Notes under the pieces: model-generated | Database searches by the model: none | Told to the model about the DNA's origin: nothing | The model's input: only the letters and a program-made list of their open reading frames with translations | Program-made: the position numbers and the translations under genes | Part shown: positions 22,857 to 33,800 of the stretch, in pieces | Layout of the letters: every line of letters starts with the position of its first letter | Numbering within the stretch: position 1 is the stretch's first letter | Assembly (NCBI GenBank): GCA_022661535.1 | Contig: JAKULF010000011.1 | Coordinates: 1,798,001 to 1,862,000 of the forward strand | Length of the DNA: 64,000 bases | Source: Eutypa lata | Lineage: Eukaryota; Ascomycota; Sordariomycetes; Xylariales; Diatrypaceae | Direction of reading: 5' to 3'

Positions 22857-24073
22857 CTTGCTTGTTCCCTACTTTTCTCCTAAACAGATAGTTGCTCTCT
22901 TGTTTTCAAATCGACTAGATTAGATGGGCGAATGATTAAACTGAAGATTTTTATTCGTTACTCTTGAAATACTTCATTCAGTGCGAGAAAGAAGACTACC
23001 TAGAAGCAATAGGACCTACCTAGGTAGATACACACACAGGGATTCCTTCAGGGACAGCTGTGGCGAAGGCAGTCCGAATTGTCTGTAGGAGGTTATAAAC
23101 GAGGTTGATGAATCCATTTACGGTATAGCTCTTCTCCACCTTTGCGGGGAGAGCGGAAATCTGGGGATGGTGCCGAGGCATAACCAGAAACGGAATAGCC
23201 TCTCGCTACTAAATTTCAACTATGTACATAGGTACATGTACCTGTGGGTCTAAGAATGGAAATCCATTGCAGGCCCACGGGTACATTGCGCAGGTGTTCT
23301 GAATGTTGAAGGTATCTCTTCTAAATTATTCGCAGTCTACAAGCCTGTAAATAGAATTACTTGCTTCTAACGGTTCATTCCGTGGTATGAAAGCTTCATC
23401 AAGAAAAGCAGGTTATCAAGCTTCTAGGGGATCTAATCAGGGACCAGGAAGCAGGGAGCCAATGTGTAGGTAAAATATCCTTTACTACCTAGATACGTTG
23501 CCTGATGTTGAAATCTACATAACGGTAAGGGGGACGTTTGGTGATAAAGTGCCGAGGTGGACACCTTCGAGCTACCAGCGGCCTACTAGAGTGCATTTAA
23601 AGGGGCTTATCCCCTCTTCCACCCTCCCAACTCCTTTTAGAGTAAGTTGTGGGAAGTCAAGTATGGTTCGCATACCATCTCTGCCGAAATGGTCTTGTTC
23701 AACCTCACTATAATCCGTTAGATATACGCTGCATAGATAGAAATTAGATGGCACATGCCCGTATTGAGATGCATTTTTGTGCATATGTTTTATAATGAGA
23801 CTCGGCACTGCTATGTTATCCCCTAATATGTCACAATGGGTGGAATCGGTCGGATCCTTCCACCAGATATAATAGCATGCAAGAGCTCGATCAAGCAGAT
23901 TCTCGAGACAAGTAGTTAGGAGATATAGCTCTTCTTGCTGCTAGCAAGTGAATAAGACCGAAAGTGGGATGCAGTTAGGCGGTGATAGGGTGTTAGTCTT
24001 AGATAGCAATCATGTAATCATGGGTTCCGAGCTCTTCCTGGCAGCCAAAAGAAGAGGAGTGCATGTACAGCCC
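22857..24073. other. Intergenic, promoter of the thiolase gene
   Basis: AT-rich sequence with TAGGTA words. No convincing open frame. Confidence 0.6.
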
Positions 24074-27000
24074 TCATAATCCAATGTAGTATCGACTGAA
24101 CACCTCTTGGAAATAGCGGTGGCGGCAAGCTCGGTGCTTCTGCTTGGAATTCCAGATACAAGCGAAAGCAGCCTCAAGAGTACGATCGATCAGTGAGAGT
24201 TTGCAGTTTTCTAACGCAATATCAAGTGCCATTTTGCCACAGCCATCTACTGCGCTCACATCTGTGCCCATTCTTGCCAGCCATTCCAAGACTTCGATTC
24301 TGTCGAACATCGTACTGACGTGAAGAGGTGTATAACCTTCCGCTGCCCGGACGTTGAAATATTTGATGAGATCTTCGGCTGCGAGAAACCTCATCACAGC
24401 CATATTGCCCTGACCCGCCGCAATGTGGAGGCTATTGCAGTCCGATAGTAGGAATTCGTCGTTCAGATAACCTCCGTTCGGATCACGCCCAAAGGTGGAT
24501 GTGCAATTCCAGTCGTATTCAACATTTTCCGCTACTTGACGCTCACGCATTCGATGAAGCCACATCGAATTTGCAACTGCAGCTGCAAGCTCGACGGCGT
24601 CGATGTTATATGGGTGATTTCTGGCACTGATATCACCTCTCTCCCGTAGTTGATTGACTATGTCGAAATTCCCGAGTTTTGTAGCTAAAACAACTGAAAG
24701 AGCGGTTTCATTCGCGTTATTTGGATCAGGGCCGTGATCGAGTGCGCAGTCGATTTTCGATCCTTCTCCGGCCTTGATGAGGTATGCGAGTATCTGTGAA
24801 CCGTATTTTCCCATGACCTTGGGAGAAGAGATGCAATAATGATCGGGGTGCATTGTTACAGGCCTTCTTGAGTGCAGTGTTCATTTATGTTACGGCCGTC
24901 GTCATATTACGTTAGCACCCCGTTCGTGAAGAACATGGATTCACGGCTGTTGATCATATTTGATAGCTCGTTCTAGTAATCGTATAGATGAAGCATTTTC
25001 CAGTGGTCTGTCGAACATGCTGTCGACATCGAGCATATTTTCCACTAGGGTCTCAACCCAATCCTGCTCGAACACGTTCTGTGGAATGCCTAGCAAAGCT
25101 TCAAATAATGGAACGAGTCCAGCTTCATTTTGCGTTACTTCATAAGACGCAACAGCTCCTGCCTGGACCAATTCGGAAAACACGGGCAGGACCACGTTGA
25201 TTCCGAAGTCGTATCTGACTTTAAGCGACTCCACCACTTGTTTGCAGAATAGTCTCCAAATCGAACTAAGGCAAGATTTCGAGTTCAGGCCCTCGGTCTT
25301 CGGTAGAAGCAATTTTATCTTTGTCGTGTTGAAAGGCGGCCAATATTCCATCTCCTCCTCGTGTGCCGCGACATGAAGCAGAAAGCTTTCCAATGCAACC
25401 AGTCCGGCACTATTCTGGACACCGGTGTCGATTACAGAGACGAGATGTATCAGAATATCTAAGTTAATGTCGTGCTTAAGATGAAAAAGGACCGTCGGCC
25501 CATCAGATCTAAGCCCCGTAACTAGTTTCGCCTCAGACGCAAATGTACGCACGAGATGCAGAGATCCTGCTTCAACAGCTAGATCCATCAAGGATTGACC
25601 AGATGGCAAGTACGCTTCTGCTGTAGGACACTGTTCTCGAATTAGTTGTATTGCCTCCAACTACGAGTTGTAAATAGCTTCCGCAAGAGTGCTGCATCCG
25701 AGTTTAGACTGACACTGCATTGCATATATATGCAATGGGCCCCGATCTAACTTGATGAGGACTTTGAGATAATCCGTCAGATTATTTCGTGTTGCCAAAT
25801 GCCAGACACTATCCCCGTTTTGATCCTTGAGAAGGTGGTATTGGTGCTTGTCTGCTCCCAATAGAAGTGGTAGCTTATCGATGCGTGTGTGCTCGATACA
25901 AATATGAAGCGGCGTCTGGCCTTGTATGTCTTGGAACAAAAGGTCTGCTCCCGAGGAAATAAGTAGTTTCACCCTTTCGATATCATCTTGGACCACTGCA
26001 ATGTGAAGTGGCTTAACGCCATGTTTGTTTGTACATGACATGAATCTCGGATCGGCGGACAAAGTAGGCATGATATCAACCCGTTTGTTCTCAGAGGCAT
26101 ACTTAACATATGCAATAAAATCTTCATCGGGCATAGATGAGGCAGTCCAGCTATCGGAGTTGAAATGCTCGTAGGTATCCCAGTCCTCGAGTGCTATAAT
26201 ATTGGTTTGAACACAAGAGACTATTTGCGACAATTCGGCGTTATGTATAGCGCCAAATTCTGCGTTCAGTATATTTTGGAATATGACCTTCGAAAATCTG
26301 CTTGTCTCGTAATCGTAATGATCATTTGCCAACCTTAAGAGCCGCGGAATGACGTCTATGTGCATTTTGAGACGGCGTATGAGAGGAAGGGCAGGCAATG
26401 CACTTTTATAAAAGATCGATAACTCAATCGCCCAGTATGAAAGAAAGTAGCCAGCCAGTTTCTTGTCAGTATCTGCGCCGTACTTGAGAAACAATTCGAT
26501 TGTCCCCTCCAGAGATATGGCAGACGTGTCAGTGTTGTGGGGATAAGTCACCTGTTCACGATGACAGACCAAGCTCTCCGGTCCTATGAACGCACAGTGC
26601 AGAGGACATACGATTCTTCCCTCTAGGTTAGTAGTTGAATCTCGCTGTAAGAGCCCCTCGCACAATTTCGGGCTGCTCAACGCAGCCACGATGTGGAGAG
26701 GGGTGTGAACGTTTGTAATAAACTTTATTGTCATATTAAACAGTTTATCATCCAATTCATCTTGATACCTGTTGAGGAGAAATTGCAAAACCCAGTTGCG
26801 GAGAGATGAGCGCTTATCAAAAAGCGATCTGGCTAGTTCCAGAACCTCTGAATCGTTGTGGCAATCGGGGAACGACGGCCAGAATGTTGCGGCGTAAGGG
26901 TAAAAGGGGTGTTGGTCATTGCGACGCTGAATTCGTTGGCGCTCGTCACTGCCTCTGCCCTCTTCGATTATGACTCTGAACTCCAAGAGCTGGAGAAACC

Positions 27001-27960
27001 TCAAAGCAGCCACAGCAAGCAAACGGCTTGATTCAGCATAAGAGAAGTGGAACATCCCGAGTTCGGAAGCTGGGTCGATCTTCTCTAAGTGTTGTTTGAT
27101 ACTGAAATGCACAAGTTCGAACTTTAGACCGTCTGAACTCTTCCGAATAAGACTACTGCAATACAGAACTATCTCTGCCGGCCCTATGAGTTCACTCTGT
27201 GGAAGGGTCTGACTCATTTCTTCAGAAACAGAAAGCGCCTCACAGAATTGTGCAATGCTAATGTCGTCGCCACAAAGGCATATCCAATGGAGTGTTTTGC
27301 GAGCAATGTCTCTGGTGAATATATTGCTCCTATCTGAGAGAAACTGATGCAGTATTCTGTCATATGTCTTGCTCAGTGTTGATGGGAGATGGTCTAGCGC
27401 CTGCTTCCTTGCGAATGGCCCTAAAGAGGACAAGTGATCGACTTGGCATACAGCCCACTGAAACTTGCCACAAATTAGATGTGCCTTCCCCTATTCTTCA
27501 ATTTAGCTACTTACATCCCATTCGCCTGTAAGATCAGTGTTTTGCGAATGCGCTGGCTCTCGACTGGCCCTAGGTCGGACATCCGACCTTGAAGTGTTTC
27601 GTCGCTCAATACGATCTGGAGATCTCCCAGCTGCGCCCTGATCTCTATGTCATGGTATTCTGAGCTGAGAATTTGCCGAATTTCCTGCTCATTTCTACTG
27701 ACAATAGCGGTGCTCATGTTAGTACATGCATTAGCAAGGTCTTGTAGACCACGAACGACTTCAGTGGTGTCATTTGCGCATTCGTCAACTGCATCAACGA
27801 TGACAAAGGTTCTGGCGAATAATGAACTCGTTGCCAGAATCAAGTCGGATAGTTCATTATCCTCAAGTCCACGGCTTAGACTCTTATTGCTGTGCAGCTT
27901 TTCTTCGCAACGATTGCAAAATCCTTATTGCTTGGGTATTCGACTGAAAGTCTACTATCG
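24074..27960 (-). pseudogene. Decayed NACHT/ankyrin STAND (NLR-like) gene
   Basis: Read on the reverse strand. A short block near 27960-27884 (VDFQSNTQAIRILQSLRRK) matches the lead-in to fungal NACHT modules, then stops. A second frame (27931-27511) has the Walker B segment FVIVDAVDEC. A third (27463-25661) starts FQWAVCQVDHL and continues through the post-NACHT helical and winged-helix region (LPSTLSKTYDRIL, FELVHFSIKQHL) into ankyrin repeats such as GVKPLHIAVVQ and GQTPLHICIEH. An in-frame TAG at 25661-25663 interrupts the ankyrin frame, which then resumes to 24941. More stops (TGA at 24941, then TGA, TAA, TGA) precede the last ankyrin block 24853-24074 (EGYTPLHVSTMFDR), all in one frame. 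No Walker A GxxGxGK[ST] was seen in any frame between 27840 and 28300. Intact relatives are cytosolic regulated ATPases linked to non-self recognition. Confidence 0.82.
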
Positions 27961-28769
27961 TTACCTCAATGGGGGGGATTTACGAGCCTTGGTTGCTTAT
28001 CAGTTTGATATCGTACTTCCGTTCCTCGGATTTGTGTCGTTAGGCGCGCCCAGCGCTAGCTACGCTAGGGAGAGGTTATTCTATCTCGGGCAGATACTGT
28101 TATTCTGTAGCCCCTTTTTGGCACACGTTTTGATTCGAAGTTATGGTCGACCGACAATCAGGCTCTTATTTGGGATCGTCTTCTCTCGTGGGAGGAGACT
28201 ACCCATATTCCATTATAAGTGCAGGCTGTGAACATGATATGCCACTGAAACTTCCACGCAGGTGGCGGTTGACAACCAGAATAAATAACAAGCAATGGTC
28301 TAGTATAGAGCAGGGGGCTTGGTATACCTATAGCCATGTATGGGATGTATTGTTCTGTGAGCCTGGTTGGCTGACCTAATAAAGACACGCGCCCTGGTGG
28401 AAATAAGATAGGCCATGCTTTCCCCGTTCTAACAAAAGGGGACGAAATCAATTAAAGCCTATGCATAGTAACAAAGAGAACAAGCACATTGTTTTATATA
28501 AAGTAAGGTTGTTTCGTTGTACGATTTATTACAATCGCTCCGTTTTCCACACAATATATGTGGTTTTCGTTTAACAGGGGAATACCAGTGTTCTAGATTG
28601 ATATAAGAACCTTGATCACCTCGCAATCGCAAGGTAAAGGCAGATTTCTTTTCTCATCATCATCATCATCCTCATCATCATAACAATCTTAGCGGAATAC
28701 TTCGAGTACCACAAGAAAAAGAATCCAAAAGAATCCCCAGATCTATCAGAACCAAAGCTACCACCAACT
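27961..28769. other. Intergenic between NLR relic and small Cys-rich gene
   Basis: Contains no gene that I can support. A long forward frame (27647-28231) is mostly antisense to the relic. A CAT-rich stretch at 28656-28682 lies in the leader of the gene at 28770. Confidence 0.5.
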
Positions 28770-29112
28770 ATGTCTCAATTCACTAACAACATGATCCCTA
28801 CCACCTTTAAGAGCACCGTCTCCCCTATGATCAAGCTATTAAATGCTAGTCAGCTCTTCGCCCAGGAAGAGTATTTCTTTCCCGGCTCTGCTGAGATTGC
28901 GCCGCAAAAGCTCGACGAGAACCAACCTCCTTGGAAGTGCTGCCAATGCGGAGCTTTGACGTCTCAGGACTTTACGGAGTGTTACAGCTGCGACCATACC
29001 ATTTGCCAGGACTGCGATGAGTCTCATCCCGTAAACTAAAACATGTGCCCTATCCTCCGTTCGATGACTAACTAATGACTTTGTGAAGAAACAGTATGTA
29101 CAGCAACTGTGA
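28770..29112 (+). CDS. Small Cys-rich zinc-binding-like protein
   Basis: The first exon, 28770-29030, encodes 87 residues. If read straight through, the frame stops at 29039 (89 aa, ending HPVN). A likely intron 29031-29094 has a GTAAAC donor, a strong CTAAC branch motif and an AACAG acceptor. It would instead add YVQQL and end at 29112 (92 aa). The C-terminal third has WKCCQCGA, ECYSCDH and ICQDCDESH: three CxxC pairs plus a His, a pattern suited to one or two zinc ions and seen in short uncharacterised fungal proteins. No signal peptide or membrane segment is visible. The gene sits on the opposite strand between two pieces of NLR-like debris. Function unknown. Confidence 0.6.
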
Positions 29113-31208
29113 CAAAGCAAACCCTTTGGACCATCAGTCCAAAGCTAGGTCAAAGGACTTCTTGCCAATGCCAGAATGTAGATGTTAACCTCCCCTTCTT
29201 CTTTCCCTCCAGCCCCCAAAAAGATTAGAAAAGAATACAAAGATAACCCTGTTTATTCATTAATGCCAGACCTACTTATATAACTGACCAATTTGTTGAA
29301 AGTGGTTGATTAAGGAGAAATTTTGTGTGCATGATAAGATGTAATTATGTAATTGATTCATCTCTACTACAACCCCGGCCAGTGAGGTATCTTCACAAGT
29401 TCACTCGTAGATAAGGGGTAATAGGTGGGTCAGAATCGACGTTCGCGTTAACATTGACAGTAGCTTTGTGTCTGCTCAGCTCATCGGCAAGCTTCAGTGT
29501 GTCCTCTTTAGAGAAGGGCCAGATCAGACTTCGTATCCGTCCCCTGACTGAATTTCCCTCGAAATCTTCTTCAGCCTTTGCAAGGCTTAGTTTTTATTTG
29601 GCACCTAGAGCCAAGTACATAAGATGAAGCATATCTACATGTAGAGCCAATGAACTACTCAGCAGGGAAGCGCCCCCATCCCCCGTAACCCCGAACAAAT
29701 CAGAGCGTGCGGGGATTTTCTTCACTCAGGAGAGCCGCGTCGTCGACGGAAGAAAAAAAACCTCACTATAGACGGTAATATACAGAAGATCTACTTCGCG
29801 ACTACGTTTATAATAGGGAACCAGCCAAAGACGTATATCTCATAACAGTTATAGCATCGTAGTCAGCTGATCATAGTGCCTATGCCATCCCGTTCTTGTT
29901 TCCGAAGGCGCTGCGTATGGCTGCTTTCGACCGAGCCTAAGCTTGTGGTCCTTCAAGCGGAGCATCGTATTGATCGATCTCAGACGCGCGCCACTCACCA
30001 TGCCTGACCTACATCATGCCGCGGTTCACATGCTGTAAGTCACGGATAGGGAGTACTCGGTCTTCAGCGCACACGTGCTGATAGAAAGGATGCCAACCGG
30101 CAGTCTGATAAGTAAGTAGCTTCTAGAATCGTCCATCCCCCCTCTCTTCTGGGCTGTCTTCAGGAGTCATTTTATTCGTCAACAGGAACTCTCGCTCCTA
30201 TAACACGAGATTTAGATTTGCTGGGGTTCTGGAAAATTGTCTATGAAGAGGTGCAGTGTAATACCTACCCCTCTACCTAAACATTACGGTGCGGGGTCTC
30301 AACCTGGTGGTTGATGGGCAAAGTTGCGAAGCGGCCGACCGCTCACGATACTAGCCCCACTGAGTGGTGTTGGAAGACCACTTGGAGTCCGTTGCGAAAG
30401 GGGGTTAAGTACAGTATATGGACCCCGACTAATGATTACCAGACTCTCGGGAGACTTGAGGCGTGGGTTCACAACCACTGAAACCATCCTCGTAGGTGTT
30501 CATGGACTGTAAGAATGATTAGGCGAATGTATTCTAAGAGGTATTCACTAAATGAGGAACGGACCGACGCTGCTGCGTGGAAGGAAGGCCTAACTAACAA
30601 TCGGACCAGCAACTTCACGCAGGTGCATTCATACATATTGCGTGCTAGAGTAAGACTGCTTAGATATATGTATTCAACGTGTATATATTAATATTATGTC
30701 GCCCAAGTGCCAAAGTCGTTCAGCAATTACATGCGATATATGTATGTATTCGATCATTATGTCATGACGTTTAAGATAGTGTTATCTTGGTCATCACTAA
30801 GTATTCCATGTCTACCCTTTCTCCCACCCGGCATTATCGTTATTATGGTGACCGTGATGTGACAGCGGCGTTGCAGTAAGTAATAGTTGGCTTTGGTTGT
30901 AAAGTCCGGCCCATTCGTGGATAGTGAGCCGTCTTGTAGGGATGGTTGAAGGTGGGTGGCTGAAGCCTAGGGCGCCAGCTCCGCCCTTCGTCTGAAATCA
31001 TGAAATCGTGCGGTGAAAGATTTATAATGGAGGTGTCAAGGATACTGGGAGATTGCCCTCCTTATCGGACATTTCCACAGTGGCGTCACCTATCCCGTTG
31101 GCATCATGAGGTGGGGGTGCTCGGCGTTCTTTTAGGGGACACCTAAGCAGCAGAATGCAATCTGGGGGAAGCCTAATAGATCGTAAATGCATTTCCATCA
31201 TGATGGCC
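29113..31208. other. Intergenic apart from the STAND fragment
   Basis: Short opposing 62-codon frames at 30299-30512 mirror each other and look accidental. No other gene seen. The right end is the 3' flank of the Zn2Cys6 regulator. Confidence 0.5.
29393..29593 (-). pseudogene. Fragment of a fungal STAND-protein N-terminal domain
   Basis: The reverse frame, open for 67 codons, reads LAKAEEDFEGNSVRGRI, then RSLIWPFSKEDTLKLADEL and SRHKATVNV. This is the characteristic end of the helical N-terminal domain of fungal STAND/NACHT proteins, where a WPF-K-E motif is followed by a helix that ends in RHKxxxxxAL. The match breaks after HKATVNV: the expected continuation is replaced by unrelated residues and a stop. 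A TAA precedes the segment in frame. It lies 1.4 kb upstream of, and on the same strand as, the NACHT/ankyrin relic, so it may be that gene's displaced 5' end or a piece of a second copy. Confidence 0.65.
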
Positions 31209-33800
31209 CTAGCTAAAGAGAGGGGTCCAGAAGTCCGTCTCCCATGTTGATAAGTCATCGGGCGTCTATTTGATGAGTTAGCTTTGGCCCCCTGATGTTG
31301 AGCCGGCTAGGTTACATACCATATCCGAAACATCGGGAGACATAACGAAGGGAGACTGGTTCATGGCAGCAGAATTAATCGGCGGAGTGTTCAAAGGGTA
31401 AGACGGCTTTCGAGTAACGATAACACGTTAGCATCCTCACTCGTTACTAATAGTTGGATGTCCACTTACCGGCATCGATGCGAAATTTTCTTGATTGATG
31501 TGCACCGCCTGCAGACCAGCCTCCAGGATCGCTTGTAACCCTCTCTTGATTCTCTCCCGTTTCTGGTCTTGGGTCCCACCGACGCAGGTGCTGAGCACGA
31601 CGGTCAACGCGATGAGGTCCTTCGTGTCGGTGCCTATCTCCCTAATGCGCCGGACCATGTTATCTAGGACTTCCTCGACCTTCCTCTTTAACCTCGGGAT
31701 AGAAAGCAGGATGGAACTTTCACAGGCCACCACACATGCATCCTCGATCGAGTCGGATCGCGCGCTGGAGCTCCAGGGCGAGGACCGTGGCGATGACGAT
31801 GCAATGGGGCTGGCATGTTTGAGGTAATAGCAGACGCTAAAAGCAGCATGCAAAATGTCCTGTTTGAGAACAAGATGGTTAAGGTGCCAGGCATGTGCGT
31901 AGTCGGGAGAGGTCGGATCCATTTCATCCAGATAAGAGAGCAGTACCATTGAAGATCTCAAATATCCCGTCATGATCTGCTGAGGGGCATCAGGGCTACT
32001 AAGGGCGAAGGGCCTATAGAGCGCCAGCAATGGCCTGCGACAGTGCATGTCAAGGATAACCCTCGTCATCCATTGCCGACGTTTGTCGTTTACGTCAGCC
32101 GGGTTAGTATGCGGAAGGATGTATCTCACTTCGTCGAAGGCACGCTCCAGTTCCTTGCCCAGCTCTAGAACCTGGTCGTAATCCCGCAAACTATCAATCC
32201 GATTCAATAGGTCTGCAACCCTAAAGCGCGCCGCCATTGTACTTGCAGCAAATGTTTGAATTCGGCAGTCCGTGTCCTGTTCGATTGGTTTGGGCTCGGG
32301 GAGTTCTGCCATATCGGGCCAGAGATCCTCGTCATTGAGGTTTCTTGGAGGCCGACATGTGAAATCCCCATGGCGGATGCTACATGGAAGATTGCACTGT
32401 GTTGACATCTGTATGTCAAATTCCAGGATCGTGTACCAAATCCTTCTCCTGAGCTCGGCCCAGAAAGGGGACATCTTCTGTGCAAATTCAGAAGGGTCCC
32501 TGTGCAGACCCATGGTCATCGCCATTCGAACAATGAGGCCTAGGTGAGTCCAGGATTCCTGGTTCTGAGGGTTAATCATCCGTTGAGCGCACAGCTGGAG
32601 TATCTCGCACTGCAGGGTACTGAATTCGGCGAGCTGTTTCCCCCGCAGGCCATCAAGCCAGGTTCTTACTAGGGCACAGGCTGTGGGAATATGAATGCCT
32701 TCTCTATCGTAGGCCAATCCCTTGCCTGGGCCAATGAAACGATAGCCGACACACAAGATCGAGAGCAACTGCGCCAGAAACACGTCAGGCTGGGCGTGGC
32801 CATCCCAGTACATATTGTACTGCTGCATAAAGCTCGGGATGTGAATCATGCGGAAGATGGTTTCGGTTCCGCGTATGTAGACATGGACGAGCTGGTCGCA
32901 TACTGCCTTCCTCGGTAAGATATCGGCCATGCGTTTCTGAACTGGCGTCATCGAGTCCACGAATACGCCGATAGGGGTAGTGGCTTTGACATTTTCCTCC
33001 TGTAGAGTCATGTGGATCTTTTGTATGTTGATGAACAGCTCGCGGATATCAGGGGGTTTGTTTCTGCTAAGCATGAACTCCTTCGCCTCGTCGAACTTGG
33101 AATCTGTGAGCGCATTTCCTAGACCGTTGCCCATTGAGACAATACTTACTAGGTTGAGCAGAACTCTGGTACTCATTTGTCCGAAAAATCTGGTTCGAAC
33201 ACCCTCTCTCACTGTTAGCCCGCTCGTAAGCGGCTCTGCAGAAGAGCGCTGCTGCTGTGTCATGCTAATGTCTGGCGAGCCATAAGATCCGTTCGCAAGG
33301 AGCATTCTTTCCAGTCGCTCTAGTCTTGCTCCGTGCTCCTCCAATACTGCAGTATTTGACTGGGATAGCGACAGAGTCTCAGGATTGCGCGTGGTGGAAC
33401 CTTGCGCAACAGACATGCAACCCCGTTTCGGCACCTTCCCTGGAGATTCGACATCTGAACCATCGGACAAGTTCGCCGGATCGCCATCTGCCGCATAGCG
33501 ACATGCGCGCTGCGACTTTTGGCATTGTGAACACGGCAGTAGCCGGTCACAACGAAGTTTGCGCTTCCTGCATTCAACCTGGGTCCAGGGAGTTAATTGC
33601 GGCTGATTCTGTAGACTGCAAGCGATGAACGCGCAATCTCGCGCTCAACGCCGATCACACAGGGGGGTGGACCTAAAGCTCCGACTTACGCATGATTTGA
33701 CGGGTCGCGGACGCTTCACACTGCGTTGTCCTAAGGAGTTAGGTGCACTGTTGATAGGAGCCCCCGGAATCGATATAGGTGGCGGATCATGGTCAGCCAT
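31209..33800 (-). CDS. Zn2Cys6 transcription factor with fungal middle-homology region
   Basis: Reverse-strand exons 33800-33690, 33578-31470, 31406-31320 and 31265-31209 give 787 aa, with every junction in phase 0. The first intron lies exactly inside the binuclear cluster. After splicing the cluster is C37-x2-C40-x6-C47-x5-C53-x2-C56-x6-C63, the exact Zn2Cys6 DNA-binding consensus, with a basic approach (SVKRPRPVKSC). A short leucine-rich helix (LEEHGARLERLERMLL) follows and could dimerise. Residues ~250-430 form the fungal-specific regulatory domain (FLAQLLSILCVGYRF, GLIVRMAMTMGLHRDP, LRRRIWYTILEFD). Two small 3' exons add PLNTPPINSAAMN and finally DDLSTWETDFWTPLFS, an acidic/aromatic tail that suits an activation domain. 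Upstream of the ATG is a GTG/GGT-rich repeat. The target genes are unknown. Confidence 0.9.

Noticed and set aside
27647..28231. 194-codon forward frame with hydrophobic stretches
   Set aside because: The first part is antisense to the conserved Walker B region of the NACHT relic. The rest lacks a start of its own and any family resemblance.
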